DNA from: Euwallacea fornicatus
Taxonomy: Eukaryota > Arthropoda > Insecta > Coleoptera > Curculionidae
DNA: 64,000 nt
Reading direction: 5' to 3'
NCBI RefSeq assembly: GCF_040115645.1
Contig: NC_089566.1
Location: forward strand, 434,001-498,000
The notes below the pieces were generated by a model. The model did not search any database. It worked only from the letters and a program-made list of their open reading frames with translations, and was not told where the DNA came from. Below, piece by piece: positions 34,006 to 45,370 of the stretch. The number at the start of each line of letters is the position of its first letter. Within the stretch, counting starts at the first letter, position 1. Both the position numbers and the translations under genes were made by a program.

Positions 34006-35035
34006 TCAAATTAAAGAGCATTGTATCCCTTTCTTCACGGTGCGAGAAGTAAGGTTTATTACGTTAGTTTGATTTAATATCACGGACTTTACTTCGTTTA
34101 TATTATTTTTATCCCTCATCCCAACGATACACTGCCATGTTTCCAGCTCGTGTGGCATTTTTACCCCATATAATACCATTTTTTTTTTATTCCGAGCCCG
34201 AGGCATATAAATCTTCAGTCGATTCTGTAAGGCTGTCAACTTTGGGGCTCGCTTTCCCTTAAAAACATTTCAAGGCCCGCCAATTCTAGTGGCTCCGGCC
34301 TGACATATTGCGGGGGATGTTGCCCATACTGTTGTACGCGAAAACTGCTGTCATTCCGCTGCTTGCTGAGATAGCTGCGAGACCTGCAGCTTCCAGGATT
34401 GCTTTGGTTCAGGATCGGGAGCGTAGCTGACCAAAAGCTCGAAGTCAGTCATCGGAATGTGTTCCGGCTTTAGCTCTGACTATGTTAATACGAATTTTTT
34501 CATCTCCATGCAGCGGATACCAGTAATAGAAACGGTCGCACCATGAACTTTGTTAGCTGCAGCCGCTTCTTTTGAATTACGCAGATGGCTTCTCTTGTTG
34601 AACAACGAATGTAATAGTGAAGCAGCGTCCCTCTTATCTTTAGAAACAGTGTTTTTTACATGGAGGTTCATTCAGTTCTAGTTCCAAATAATGCCTACGT
34701 GTATTCTATGAATCATCAGATTCTAGTGGATCTGGGAGGCCATCGCGATATCTGACTATCAACGTGGCTCTGCACTTGGCACAGTTAACCGCAAATTCTA
34801 AGTTATCAACCATTCCTTCATGTAGTTTAAAGCTTGCTTTTTTTCTATGACTGTTCCGCAATCTTATCTTAACTTGCCCCACATAGAAGTGCAATTGGCC
34901 GTTGATGTTGTAAGAAATTTCAACATTCTGTCTTTGTTCTTTTTGAGAATTATGACACCGCTCTATTTTCACCTTGTTGGCTTGTATTTTAATCCTCCTT
35001 GAATGGGTAGCATTGGCCACCATCATTTTAATCAT
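34006..35035 (-). pseudogene. Unrecognised decayed open reading region
   Basis: Three minus-strand frames lie in order: 35035-34706 (109 codons, basic; contains VNCAKCRATLIVRYRDG), 34671-34480, and 34239-34006. The last two share one frame. The bases between them also read in that frame as protein-like sequence (SELKPEHIPMTDFELLVSYA) broken only by single stops, so about 220 codons run from 34671 to 34006 with three stops. The first frame is offset by one base. The composition looks more coding than its surroundings. I do not recognise the protein. A processed pseudogene or an old mobile-element gene is possible; chance is not excluded. Confidence 0.35.
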
Positions 35036-36439
35036 AAATCACTACTATTACAGTATTTCTTTACATTAACCCATGCGCAGACATATTTACTCTTACAAGT
35101 TCCACTTAGTGCCTAGTTTTGGAAATCGAAACAGACTTAAGACTAAATGCTTAGTCTTTTCCTCCCTCTTTCTAAATGGGCGACACCAGGTACATCTGGA
35201 ACTGTAACAAGAGAAACTGTAACTGTAAATAGAGAGTCTTTTCCAAATCCCTCCCAGTCAATATGTTATATAGGAGCCCCTGGTTCGATCTTAATATTCT
35301 CAGAAAGTGACGGGATTATTCGGTTTATGTTCTGAAGTACCCTCATTCACCATTCCGAACTTTGGTAAAAAAAACATTTTTTAACACTGCAATATATAGA
35401 ATGTTCGGACTTGCCTCACCATTGGCAAGCAAATGAATATCATAAGACTTGTGACTGTTATTCCTGTCACGCTGATCATGTCCAATAATGTGACTCCTTG
35501 TTGGTTTCCAGGTGTCCACTTCGACGATTATTTCCATGATTGGTACTTTCAGTTAATATTGCGATCAAACACAAGTGGTTTGTCAACGCTTAAGAAAATT
35601 TCAAGATCTTTAGTCTGGATTTTATCCTACAGAGGCTTGTATACCAAATTACTTTGAGTTGACCGTTGTTGCGTTTCACTATGAATTTAATTGCTTGTTA
35701 GTTTCAGTGTCTTCTTCAATGTGGTTTTTCAACATTGCAGAGCCGGAATAATCTGTATATTGCAAATGAACAACTTCTTTTAAATCCTATAATCATTTTT
35801 AGTACAATGTTTGGTAATGTTTATCTAGTATAGGGTTTTAACAAAGTGTGTAAACAATCTTAAAGGAGCAAATATTGGACGAACTTTTAAACCACAAGTT
35901 TAGGATAAAACGGGTCCGTAATGGCTAAGTTCTCAAGATGCAAGGTTTTCGAATTAAAAATGTGATTTTATATTGGTATTTTTGGAAAATAACGCGATAT
36001 TCCATCGAAATTTTGTATACCAGGAAAGTCGATATTGGAAAACATAAATATTTCGTCGATTTGTATACTTTGGCGGCTGAAGAATTAAAAATCACATGTA
36101 AAAAATGGAAAATATAATTCCTTGAAAATAAACAAAAAAACATCAAAACAATTTTTTTAACCACTTTTATTAGGTCATACGAAAGGTCAATAATGCAAAT
36201 TTTAAGAAAATTGCAATAATTAAAAATTAAAAAAAAACTTTCACAAGAAAGTCAACAAATTTCTCGGACATATAATTAAGAATTTTGTGCATAAACAAAT
36301 AACCATATTAAAAATATAAACAAACAAAACTTCAAATCACTAGTACCGAGTCGGGGAGCATTTGTTCTGTACTTCCAAGCAATGATCTGACATAGACATA
36401 ATTAGTACCTGACAACGTTTCTTAAGAATGGAGTACTAC
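35036..36439. other. No gene seen
   Basis: Short chance open frames only. Confidence 0.45.
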
Positions 36440-36770
36440 ACTTGTGTCACAGCTTTGAATAAATGGACAATATTGTTTTTTTTCTCAATACCGTCTTAGT
36501 ATCATTGGAAAAGTTGTCAATCGGAGTAAGATCCGGGCTAAAGAAAGGCCATTTTTTGACACAGAATTTAAATCTAACCAAGCACAAATTAACTACAACA
36601 TACGGTAGCAATACGGTCTTGATAATATTCTTACATGGGACCCGATTCATAATCTGCTCAATTTTATGAGTATCCAGGACCAGGAAAACAATCCCAAACT
36701 TGAATCAATCCACCTTCATGTTTCGCTGTGATTGTGAAGTACTTAGGATTGTATTCCTAGTTTAGGGGAT
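36440..36770 (-). pseudogene. Tc1-like transposase scrap
   Basis: Read from 36770 downwards: YNPKYFTITAKHEGG (family: NPKY....KHGGG), IQVWDCFPG, MNRVPCKNIIKTVLLPYV, then WPFFSPDLTPIDNF (family: WPSQSPDLNPIENLW). The segment that should contain QQDNDPKH is deleted, several stops occur, and the Glu position reads Asp. No terminal repeats were found, so this is a fragment. Confidence 0.7.
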
Positions 36771-37034
36771 GTAACACATGCTGCCCCCCATCTGATCCTA
36801 TCCGATTGATTTTTGTTAAATTAATTTGTTTAAATTAATTAAATGTTTTGCCTCATGATCCTCAACAAACTATATTTTAGCAATGCAATTTGTTTTTTGA
36901 AATAATCGGTTTTTACACGCAATTCAGTCCTATAAATTCGCTTCAATCAGATCATAGGTAGAAATGAGTTTATTGCTAGTTGTTTTTTAATTAGAGTTTT
37001 CAAATCACATATCAACTATAACATAAAATGAAAG

Positions 37035-37275
37035 CAAAATATTTATAAAAGGTGTTCAAAATATCGACCGTTCATTTCCAGACATAAAGTATAATTTTTC
37101 TTTGCTATTAACTCTGAACAACATTTTCGGGGTAATGACTCCAAATGCATCTTTTATGAGTACTTTCATATCGTGTGGAGATGTTGGAGGCGTATTTTCG
37201 ACAATTCCTTTCATGTATCCTCACATAGAGAAATCTGGAGGGGTTAAGTCCGGGAATTTGGGGGGTCAATTTTAA
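37035..37275 (-). pseudogene. C-terminal scrap of a DUF4817-type transposase
   Basis: Read from 37275 downwards: PPKFPDLTPPDFSM, GYMKGIVENTPPTSPHDMKV, then DAFGVITPKMLFRV and, after a frame change, EMNGRYFEH. This matches the family end (PP.SPDLTPLDF..WGY.K; ..NG.HFEHLL). The third catalytic Asp (PPDF) is kept. Upstream blocks are missing. Confidence 0.75.
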
Positions 37276-38616
37276 AATTCATTTTTTTTAATCTATCTGT
37301 TTTGAAAGTTGGTATTTAAAAATTGCTGAACCTGACAGATTCAATTATTTATCTGCCATTTTTAAATACTATGGACAGTTAAATGCATTGGAATTTCTAA
37401 TTAAAATGCTATATGTAGATCTATGATACATATAGAAAATTGTCGTGTATGGTAAAGAGAGGTTTGAAGTTAAAAGCGATAAAGGGGGTGGGGATAAATG
37501 GATATAGATTTGTGGTTTTGTAAACTGAATTTAAAGCCATATTTGAAATTAAATAAAAAGACGTGATTTATTAGATATTTACAAAAACAAAATAGGTAAA
37601 AAAATTGAAATGCCTGTGTTGCCTTTATTATCGATGCTAGCAACACTATGTAACTACAAAAGTTTTAAATTATTTTTCCGTAAATGTGGTAAAATGCATA
37701 ACTTTTTTTAGAACGTGGTCGTTTCCCATATAAGGAACAAATTTATATATTTTGTTTAAATGGAAACCATATTAAAAAATTAGCCTATAGCATAGAATAT
37801 TTTTCTCTTTTTTAATAATATAACACTTCACATACTCATCAAAAATTCCAAAATTATAGTACTTCTAACTTTTTTCTTAAATTTTTTTCCAGTTGGCTTT
37901 AAAGCTGTTGGATATTGGATTTAGAAATAATCACTCCAAAATAGTTTTAATTCTGTTTTTATTAATTGCAGTCACCGTGTTGTCGCTAACAAAGTTCCAT
38001 AAGAACCAACTATACCAAAGATTAGTAAGGTTTCCACCACACTGCAATTAGGGACCAATACTACAGGCGCCCTTTTATTTGTCACCTCGGTCATGTGGTT
38101 TTCATAAAAGAAAATATCTACTTTCAAGTAGATAAAAGTAACTAAAATATCCTATTTTACATTTCTTTCTGAATAATGCAGAAATAGTCATAAATCTAAT
38201 AAACTTGTCTCTTTCAGTTAGTAAATTAGGAGAGAACATAAAGACTGTTGAATTTTGGACATGATTGATTTTTACCAGAAATCCAACAAAAACAACAAAA
38301 TTGACGATCAAATGTAGTGATAGTTTGGGAATTACTCAAGTATTTTAACATCTTGTAGTTTTTATCTAATTTATTGTATTTCTATAATTTAAGATGATTT
38401 TTTCCAATTTAGAAAAATGCGATATTGTATAGTGTTATATTCAGTATTATAGGAATGCAGTTAAGGCTACAAAATAATATTTTCAGGGATATTTTCATTG
38501 TCCGCAGTCCAATTTGTCTACATTTAAAAGATTGTATGATAACTTAGGAGAGTTCTTTTGTGAAACTTAAAGTACGAGAACGTAATAAAATTGATGAGAT
38601 TTTCCAAGTAAACGTT

Positions 38617-39417
38617 TTGGCCCGTGTTAACCGAAACCGATCTATTTCGACGAGAGAGATGCCGAACTTGCAGGCACATCACAAAAAACTGTTATTAACG
38701 TGTTGAAAAAACATAAATTTTGCCATTGTAAATTAGCTGTTTCCTTAACACTTAATTCTGATGATGAAATGAATCGAAAAAAAAATCGCTTATGGTTTAG
38801 GACCAATTGGCAGGATGATCCACAATTTCCATTTAAAATCCTTTGGACACATGAAATCAAATTTATGTTCAATCAATATAATGAGCATATATGGTCGAAA
38901 GAGATGCCTTACATTGTTGAAACAAGAATACCATAAATTAAATTTGGCTTTAGTGTTCGGTGCGTTGTTATTGGCTCAACAATAGTTGATCCCTATATTC
39001 TTGATGACCATTTAACAACAGGTTAAACAGGTTAAATAATATACTGGAAGGGCTAAATTTAAATGTATTTAGAATGTTAAATTGATTTCAACATGCTGGG
39101 ACATTTCCTTATAATCTCTTAACGATTAAAAACTTTTTGAATCTAACTTTTCCTAATTCTTAGATTGAGAGAATGGGTCAATCCTATCGCCCGCGCGTTC
39201 ACCTGACTTGTCAGTTTTAAGCTTTTATTTATGAGAAACCGTTAAAAATAAAATCAACAAAAGAAACTACGAAACTATAGATGACTTGAAAATAGCCGTG
39301 AATGAGGTATTTGGTAATATTAATAGATATTCTGTTAGGAGAACCACAAACTCTATTTTAAAAAGGTGTCAAATGTGTATTAATAACACTGACAAACTCT
39401 TTGAACATTATTTATGA
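38617..39417 (+). pseudogene. DUF4817-type transposase relic with all three catalytic Asp replaced
   Basis: VLARVNRNRSISTRE starts the readable part (38617); after a frameshift GTSQKTVINVLKKHKF, then WQDDPQFPFKILWTHEIKFM, EHIWSKEMPYIVETR, IVDPYILDDHL. A deletion follows, then FQHAGTFPYNL, NFLNLTFPN, SPDLSVLSFYL and the terminal KRCQMCINNTDKLFEHYL, ending at 39415-39417. Against family blocks LFTDEATF, FQHDGAPAHF and SPDLTPLDFFLWG the catalytic Asp residues read His, Ala and Ser. Stops include TGA for the Trp of the last block. The N-terminal helix-turn-helix was not found. Confidence 0.8.
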
Positions 39418-39599
39418 TGATCATTGTTTACTATATGAATTTTAGTGTATTAAGTAAATGTAGAAGTTTTAGTTGTATATAATTTTTTTGTGTCTTTAGA
39501 TTTATAATTGAGTGAATAGTTTTAACACGAATATTAAATAATATTTGGGCGTTTAAGATATTTTCAGTTGTTTCTAACTGGTAACTACAATAAAGTATA

Positions 39600-40315
39600 C
39601 AGGGTGTTTTCTAAGTACGGTACATAACTTCTGGAGCGTATTCTATAGCTAAAATAAAGGTAATTTTGTTATATAAACTATATCGCAAAAATGCTTCGTT
39701 ACGGAAATACAGGGTGTGAAAATTTTATTGTCTGAAATTTAATGTCTCACGCACAGGTAAATAAACGGTGTTGGTGACTAGTAAAATGTCGACAATTTCG
39801 CTACCAAACAGTCAAGTACACGACAAAAAAATTCATATATTCATACAAGTATTTCTTCTCTTGAGAATAATAAAAAATAATGAAAAAATTTAGCTACTAT
39901 GTCTTTTATTTAGTTACTGCGGTGCATGCCACGGAAAAAAGCAAGAGGCCTTTTTTTTCCAAATCGAATACATAATTAAAAAAGGAACAAAATATTGGAA
40001 AAAAACAGTGACATACTACATTTTTCCTTTAAAATATCCAGCAATTATCCTGCCCGCACGCCACTGGTTACACTACAGCCACAGTTTTTAGCGTAAAATA
40101 CGCACCGTTGCTAACTCTCAAATCCTGCAAAATTTCATTGAAATTCCTCAAGTAGTTTCGGAAATATTAAAAAAATTATAGTTTTAAAGAAATTTTCACA
40201 CCCTGTATTTCCGCAACGAAGCATTTTTGCGACATAGTTTATATAACAAAATTACCTTTATTTTATCTGTGGAATACACTCCCGAAATTATGTACCGTAG
40301 TTAGGAAACACCCTG
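39600..40315. mobile_element. MITE-like element (716 bp) with about 127-bp TIRs
   Basis: TA at 39598-39599 and 40316-40317. Ends CAGGGTGTTTTCTAAGTACG and the complement of a close variant. The arms run 39600-39727 and about 40189-40315, and their inner edges repeat the motif TACAGGGTGTGAAAATTT. No transposase. Inserted in the element at 37430-40752. Confidence 0.9.
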
Positions 40316-40756
40316 TATATTTATCTTAAATAAAACCGTAAAAAGTGCTATTTTGTATAATAAAGTGCTATTTATAAGCCCACTTTTTAATATGGTTCCC
40401 ATTTTTAAAAAATTTAAGAAAATTTGTGCTATACCTAAAAAACAGTTTTTTTAAAAGAAGTTACGTATTTTATCACATTTTCAGAACAATTACCTACAAT
40501 TTTTGTATTTACAGATTTTTGATACCATCGATAATATAGGGGCTACAAACGTTTTAGTGTTTTGATCTATTTTGGTTTTTCATAAATAACTAGTAAATAA
40601 TGCATTTTTTTTAGATACTTCAAATATGGCTTTAAACCAAGCTCACAAAACTGCAAGCCTTTCCCTAATTAACCGTTTTTTGTTAAATTACAAACAAGTC
40701 ATATCTATTTCGAAAATCCTTTCACTTTGCAGGAAAAAATACTCACCCCGTGTATA

Positions 40757-41609
40757 CTGGGACGACCAAAATTTCTGCAGAAATTAGTTAAAAATGGAAA
40801 AAAGTATTTTTCATAAAAATGCTGAAACACGTCAAATATTATTTTCAGCTGTGCACTTTTTGACGTAACAGACACATATACAGGATCACCCATCTATATG
40901 GTAGATAAATGTAGTTTTTCATTCTTTTATGCAACCCCATGTATATTATAACTTTTTTGAATTGTTTTGAAAGTTCTAAAAATAATTCATGTAACTTACC
41001 CATATAATAATATTAATAATACCACTGGTGGATTGGATGAAGGGAGCAATTGGAGTGGCATGTGAGATCACATGACTTCATACATATGAAATTTCTTATG
41101 GGGTTTTCTGAAATATAGGGTTGATTAAAATAAGCCCAACAACGTAGAGGAGTTGAAAAATTATATTACTCAAGAAACTAAAAAAATCCTCCTTAAATGA
41201 TAAGAAAAGTTCTTGAGAAAATTGAATTGCGGCTTGGCCATTGTCGCAAAGTCAACGGGGCCACGGTTCAAATATTTAATACATTACGTTGTAGTTGGTA
41301 TTGTTATATATTAAGTATTAATAGTTCTATTGTAATTTCCATTTTTTATATGCATTTTTTAGTCTTAAATTTAGAAATGCATATGTCGCATGAAATATGT
41401 TCAAACTTTCTCAAAAATCTCAAAAATGGTGGTTGCATCAGCAAAAAATGTAAAGGTACACTTATCTACTACATGGGCAACCCTGCACACGTGCCTGTTA
41501 GGTCAAAAAATGCAGGATGAAAAACAATATTTAAAGTGTTCCAGTATTTTAATGAAAAATACTTTTTTTAATTTTTAATCAATTTCTGCGGAAGCTTTGG
41601 TCCTCTATG
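40757..41609. mobile_element. MITE-like element (853 bp) with about 190-bp TIRs
   Basis: The left arm (GACGACCAAAATTTCTGCAG) starts directly after the end of the element at 37430-40752, separated only by TATA at 40753-40756. The right arm is its inverted copy (CTGCGGAAGCTTTGGTCCTC), with TA at 41610-41611. Arms match to about 40945 and 41420. No transposase motif inside. Confidence 0.8.
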
Positions 41610-41834
41610 TATATCATGCATATAGTATATTGTTATGTAATATTGTAAAAAAGTTTAAACCATGTGCTTTGATGCCATATCTGGAACAGTGATTACGTCA
41701 CAGCTAATGTTATCCAAACAAAATATGTGATATTGTAAGCTAAAGTCGAAGTGTCCAAGCATTTTTTGTAATTTTTTTCTAGACCTAGATAATGAATGTA
41801 TTCTATACTTTTTGTACACACTGTAAACTGTATA

Positions 41835-43615
41835 CAGTGTGGTGACTTCAATTGCAATAAATTCGGTACCTACATTGTATATGGTTTTTAGCAAATTCGT
41901 TTAAACACGTCAATTTTATTTTAACCGATACACTTTTTAGTAGTTTTCTGATGCTACAAATCTCAATCCCTTACCTAGGGTGATAGTTGCCCTTAAAAAT
42001 TTATATGCAAAGGGGGTACAAATGATACATCATTTTAAAGAGCTTTTAAACTTGACTTTATTTAACGCATTACTTTTCACCATAACGCAAGTTAATACTA
42101 AAAATAAACAAAATTTTAAATAATCAAATTGTTTCCTTTAACTTAGCAACTGTTCGAAATGCTCATCGTTGGCTCCTTGGCAAAGGTGATAAAACCCATT
42201 TCTGACGTTTTCTAAAGTATTTGGAGTGAATTGTCTAATTTCCTGTCTTACACGTTTGGTTGAGTTCGTGTATATAACGTGGTTTCATATTGTAAGTCTA
42301 CGATTTCAGGTATCCCCATGAAAAGAAATCGAGAGGAGTGAGATCGGGAGATTTCGGCGGCCATTCTATTGAGCCTCTTAGACTCCCTTTCCATCAATTT
42401 GGAAGAGTCTCCTCTACGTGTTAGCGAACATTTCGAGCAAAATATGGTGGTGCTCCATCTTGTGGCAACCAAATTCGTTCGTCTAGCACGTCTGGATTTA
42501 CTTCACTAGGAAAGAAATTAGATAAAGTAGGAACTAGTTCGTTTTCAAAAAATTTTAAATATCGTTGGTGATTTAAATTTTCATCAAAAAATATTGATCC
42601 CAATAGTCGATTCCCTACGATACGCCCTCAAACATTTGTTGGGCAATGCGTGCGACCTTCTCTCATCAAATAATGATTTACTGCGGACCAATATCGACAA
42701 TTTTGTTTATTGACATGTCCATTTGATGTAAATGTTTCTTCATCACTAAACAAAATCCATTTCATAGATGTTTCTAATTGCTGAACAGCATTAATAATCC
42801 TTTCGCAAAATTCAATTCGTCGATCTTTATCATCCTCAAGAAGTTCTTGATGCATTTGCATTTTATAGGGCTGAATATTGACATTTCGAAATTTCCAAAT
42901 GGATGTATTACTGATTAAATTTTCACTAGCTATCTGCCAGGCTAGTTTAATCGGATTTTCTTCTAATGCCAAAAGTACGGTAATTTTTATATCGTCATCA
43001 ATTTTGGTCTCTTCCTTGGGATATTTATCACATCATCCTCATCTCTAATTTTTTTCCATTTTACTTATGGTCTCTTGATTAATGGGTGGCAAATGCAAGA
43101 TACTTTTTCCGAAATAAGTGAATAACCCCATTTTGAGTTCGGACTCTGTCACCGTATCCAATCGTTATTAAAATTTCGATAAGAAACTAGAAGTAATATA
43201 TTAGGCAAATCACTTCAAATACTTTGGAAAATGAGAGAAATGAGTCTTATCACCGTTTAGGGTTGTGTCAAGAAGTCAACGGTGAACATTCCGAACAGTT
43301 GCTAAGTTAAAGGAAATGTTAATTTGATTGTTTAAAATTTTGATTATTTTTAGTATTATTTTGCTCTATCATGAAAAGTGATATGTTAGATAAAGTCAAA
43401 TTGAAAACATCTTTAAAATGATGTATTACTTGAACCGCCTATCCATTTAAACTTTTAAGGGTAGCTGTCACCCTAGCTAAGGGGTTGGCATTTGCAACGT
43501 CAGAATATTACTAAAAAGAGTTTCGGGTAAAATAAAAATTGCCGTGTTTAAGGAATTCTGCTAAAAATCAAATGCCATGCAGATACCGACTTCGTTTCAG
43601 TTAATTATCGCACTG
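41835..43615 (-). mobile_element. DUF4817-type element with about 400-bp diverged TIRs
   Basis: The left end CAGTGTGGTGACTTCA follows TA at 41833-41834; the right end is the inverted GTTAATTATCGCACTG, with CA in place of TA. Inverted matches include CCTAGGGTGATAGTTGCCCT (about 41976) against AGGGTAGCTGTCACCCTAGC (about 43460), and continue inward past the transposase stop codon. Confidence 0.85.
42138..43200 (-). pseudogene. DUF4817-type transposase, frameshifted, catalytic triad kept
   Basis: N-terminal traces at about 43200-42990 (QETISKMEKN; TKIDDDIKITVLLALEENP). Then ASENLISNTSIWKF, QELLEDDKDRRIEFCERI, MKWILFSDEETFTSNGH (first Asp), KQNCRYWS. After a frame change: FFDENLNHQRYLKFFENEL, IWLPQDGAPPYFARNV (second Asp). 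After another: EWPPKSPDLTPLDFFSWGYL (third Asp), and the terminal YHLCQGANDEHFEQLLS ending at 42138-42140. At least three frame breaks or stops. The C-terminal coding end is repeated, inverted, in the right arm of the element. Confidence 0.85.
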
Positions 43616-43989
43616 CATGTGTTTATGAATAAGTCTACCAACTGCTTATTTCCAGGTGTGTATAACCGATATAAGAAATAATGTTCATACGAACATGAGT
43701 TCATTTTCCATTTTTTTAAATACAGGATGATAAAAAATTTTATTTTTTTTTAGTATTCTCCCCATAAGTGAGTGCGGCCATTAAATATTTATATGAAAAT
43801 TGAGGAGCATAAAATCGATGTAGGGACACGTCTGTTAAGCGTATTTTTCTATTTCACCAGTGACGTCCCCATTAATATAACCTTTAATATTTTAAACCAA
43901 AAATATGTTACGCCACAATATAAAAAGAAATAAAAATAATTTTATGAATGCTTCATATTTTTTTAATTAAAATGGTCACTTGAATATTT

Positions 43990-45370
43990 ACACATATGTA
44001 ATTTTAAATGGCCCTAACTTCTTGTAGCTCATTATCTGACATTTTTTATTGAATAAAATGTATTCTTCATTTTTTATACCGAACAACTCGTTCTAGAAAT
44101 AACGGGTTTAAAGTTTAAACTTATACTATCAAAATAACAAATTTAAATAGTATTAGAACTAATAAAGAAATAATATTTAAAATGATTACTGTAAATGACG
44201 ACCATCCTCAGCAATACTGGCCATTCGCCTTAACATTGATTGCAGAAGTCATTTAAATGTACCAGGTATATGTTTAATAATGGCACACGACTGAAATATC
44301 TTATTTCATAGTATTTTAGAAACTAGCAATTTCAAGTGACCGTAGAAAACATAAATCAATGGATTCATGTCGGGTGATCTGGGAGGCCACGTGTGTTGTA
44401 TTGCTTTTCCTATCCAACGGTTAGAGCAGTTGTCCGAAAATCAGTACGTCGCTAATCTAAAGTGTAATGGGGCACCACGGTATGACCCATATCCTTTGCG
44501 TAGTCCTTAAATCAACATCTTCTAAATGTTCGGGAAAATTAGTATTTTCAAAAATTTTAGGTACTGCTCGCCATTAAGTCTTTGTGAAAATTTAAGGTCT
44601 AATACGATGGTCACTGCTAATTTGAACAAGAATGTTGATAAGGAAATTATATAATTGTGAGATATTTTTCTGAGTGGCTGTGTGAACTCTGCAGCCTAAT
44701 CACAAAAATAATGATAGCGCTACATTCACAGTACATTAGAAAATTTTAAGCTGCTGCTAATTGAGTTGGTACAGAGTGAAGTTCAAAAACCTACTTTGAA
44801 GGAAAAATCTACAAGTTATAAACCCAACACACTTTGCACAAATAAAGGTAAAGTTGTTAATATTTTTAAATAAAAAAGGTCTTCTTTGATTTTATTTAGG
44901 GCAGTTTCTTCAGTTTGATTTGATTTAGATATATGCGTTGTTCTTTTAACACTGCCTGTTTCGCAAAGTCTTCTATAAGTATTAATAAAAATTTGGTCAC
45001 GTGGACTGCCCGGTGGGGAAATGGCGTTTTATCGTCGTAAGCAATTCATACGTGTTTGCCATTTATGGGCTGGTTAATTGGACAATTTTAAACAATTTAT
45101 TACTTGAAAATTAAAAAATAAGCACACAAATTCAGGTGTTGGCAATTACTGCCAAGTTTTTAAAATCCACGACAAACCGATTTTTTTTTTCCATAGTAAA
45201 AGTTCAAACTTTAAATCCCTTTTTTTCGAAATAACTGCTGTTGCCGCAAATTACTGAGAGAATATCTTATCGGTCAAGATGATTGGAATCAATCACAGTG
45301 GTCAATGATCTACGAAAAAGCTTTAGCTATTTGAATTCTTGTAAATTGTTGTATGCAGCGTCCTCTATTG
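43990..45370 (-). mobile_element. Decayed DUF4817-type element (approximate limits)
   Basis: Inverted partners are visible at about 44090-44140 (GGGTTTAAAGTTTAAACTTA) and about 45203-45235 (the complement of GGGATTTAAAGTTTGAACTT), with weaker similarity further out to about 43990 and 45370. No clean ends or TA duplication found. Confidence 0.5.
44200..44620 (-). pseudogene. DUF4817-type transposase relic
   Basis: Read from 44620 downwards: LKFSQRLNGEQYLKFLK (family: LP.RLNG..YL.FL), GAPLHFRLATY, NRWIGKAIQHTWPPRSPDMN, PLIYVFYGHLKLLVS. The Asp of GAPxHF context is lost and the third Asp (PLDF) reads Ile. The N-terminal half was not recognised. Confidence 0.75.

Larger units (their letters stand above)
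37430..40752 (+). mobile_element. Long-TIR DUF4817-type element, carries a nested MITE
   Basis: The right end GAAAAAATACTCACCCCGTG is followed by TA at 40753-40754. The left end is diverged and placed only approximately at 37430. Arms of roughly 450 bp are inverted copies (for example ATTATCGATGCTAG near 37628 against ATACCATCGATAAT near 40524). It aligns with 10318-11827 along its non-coding parts. The MITE at 39600-40315 is inserted between the transposase relic and the right arm. Confidence 0.75.
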
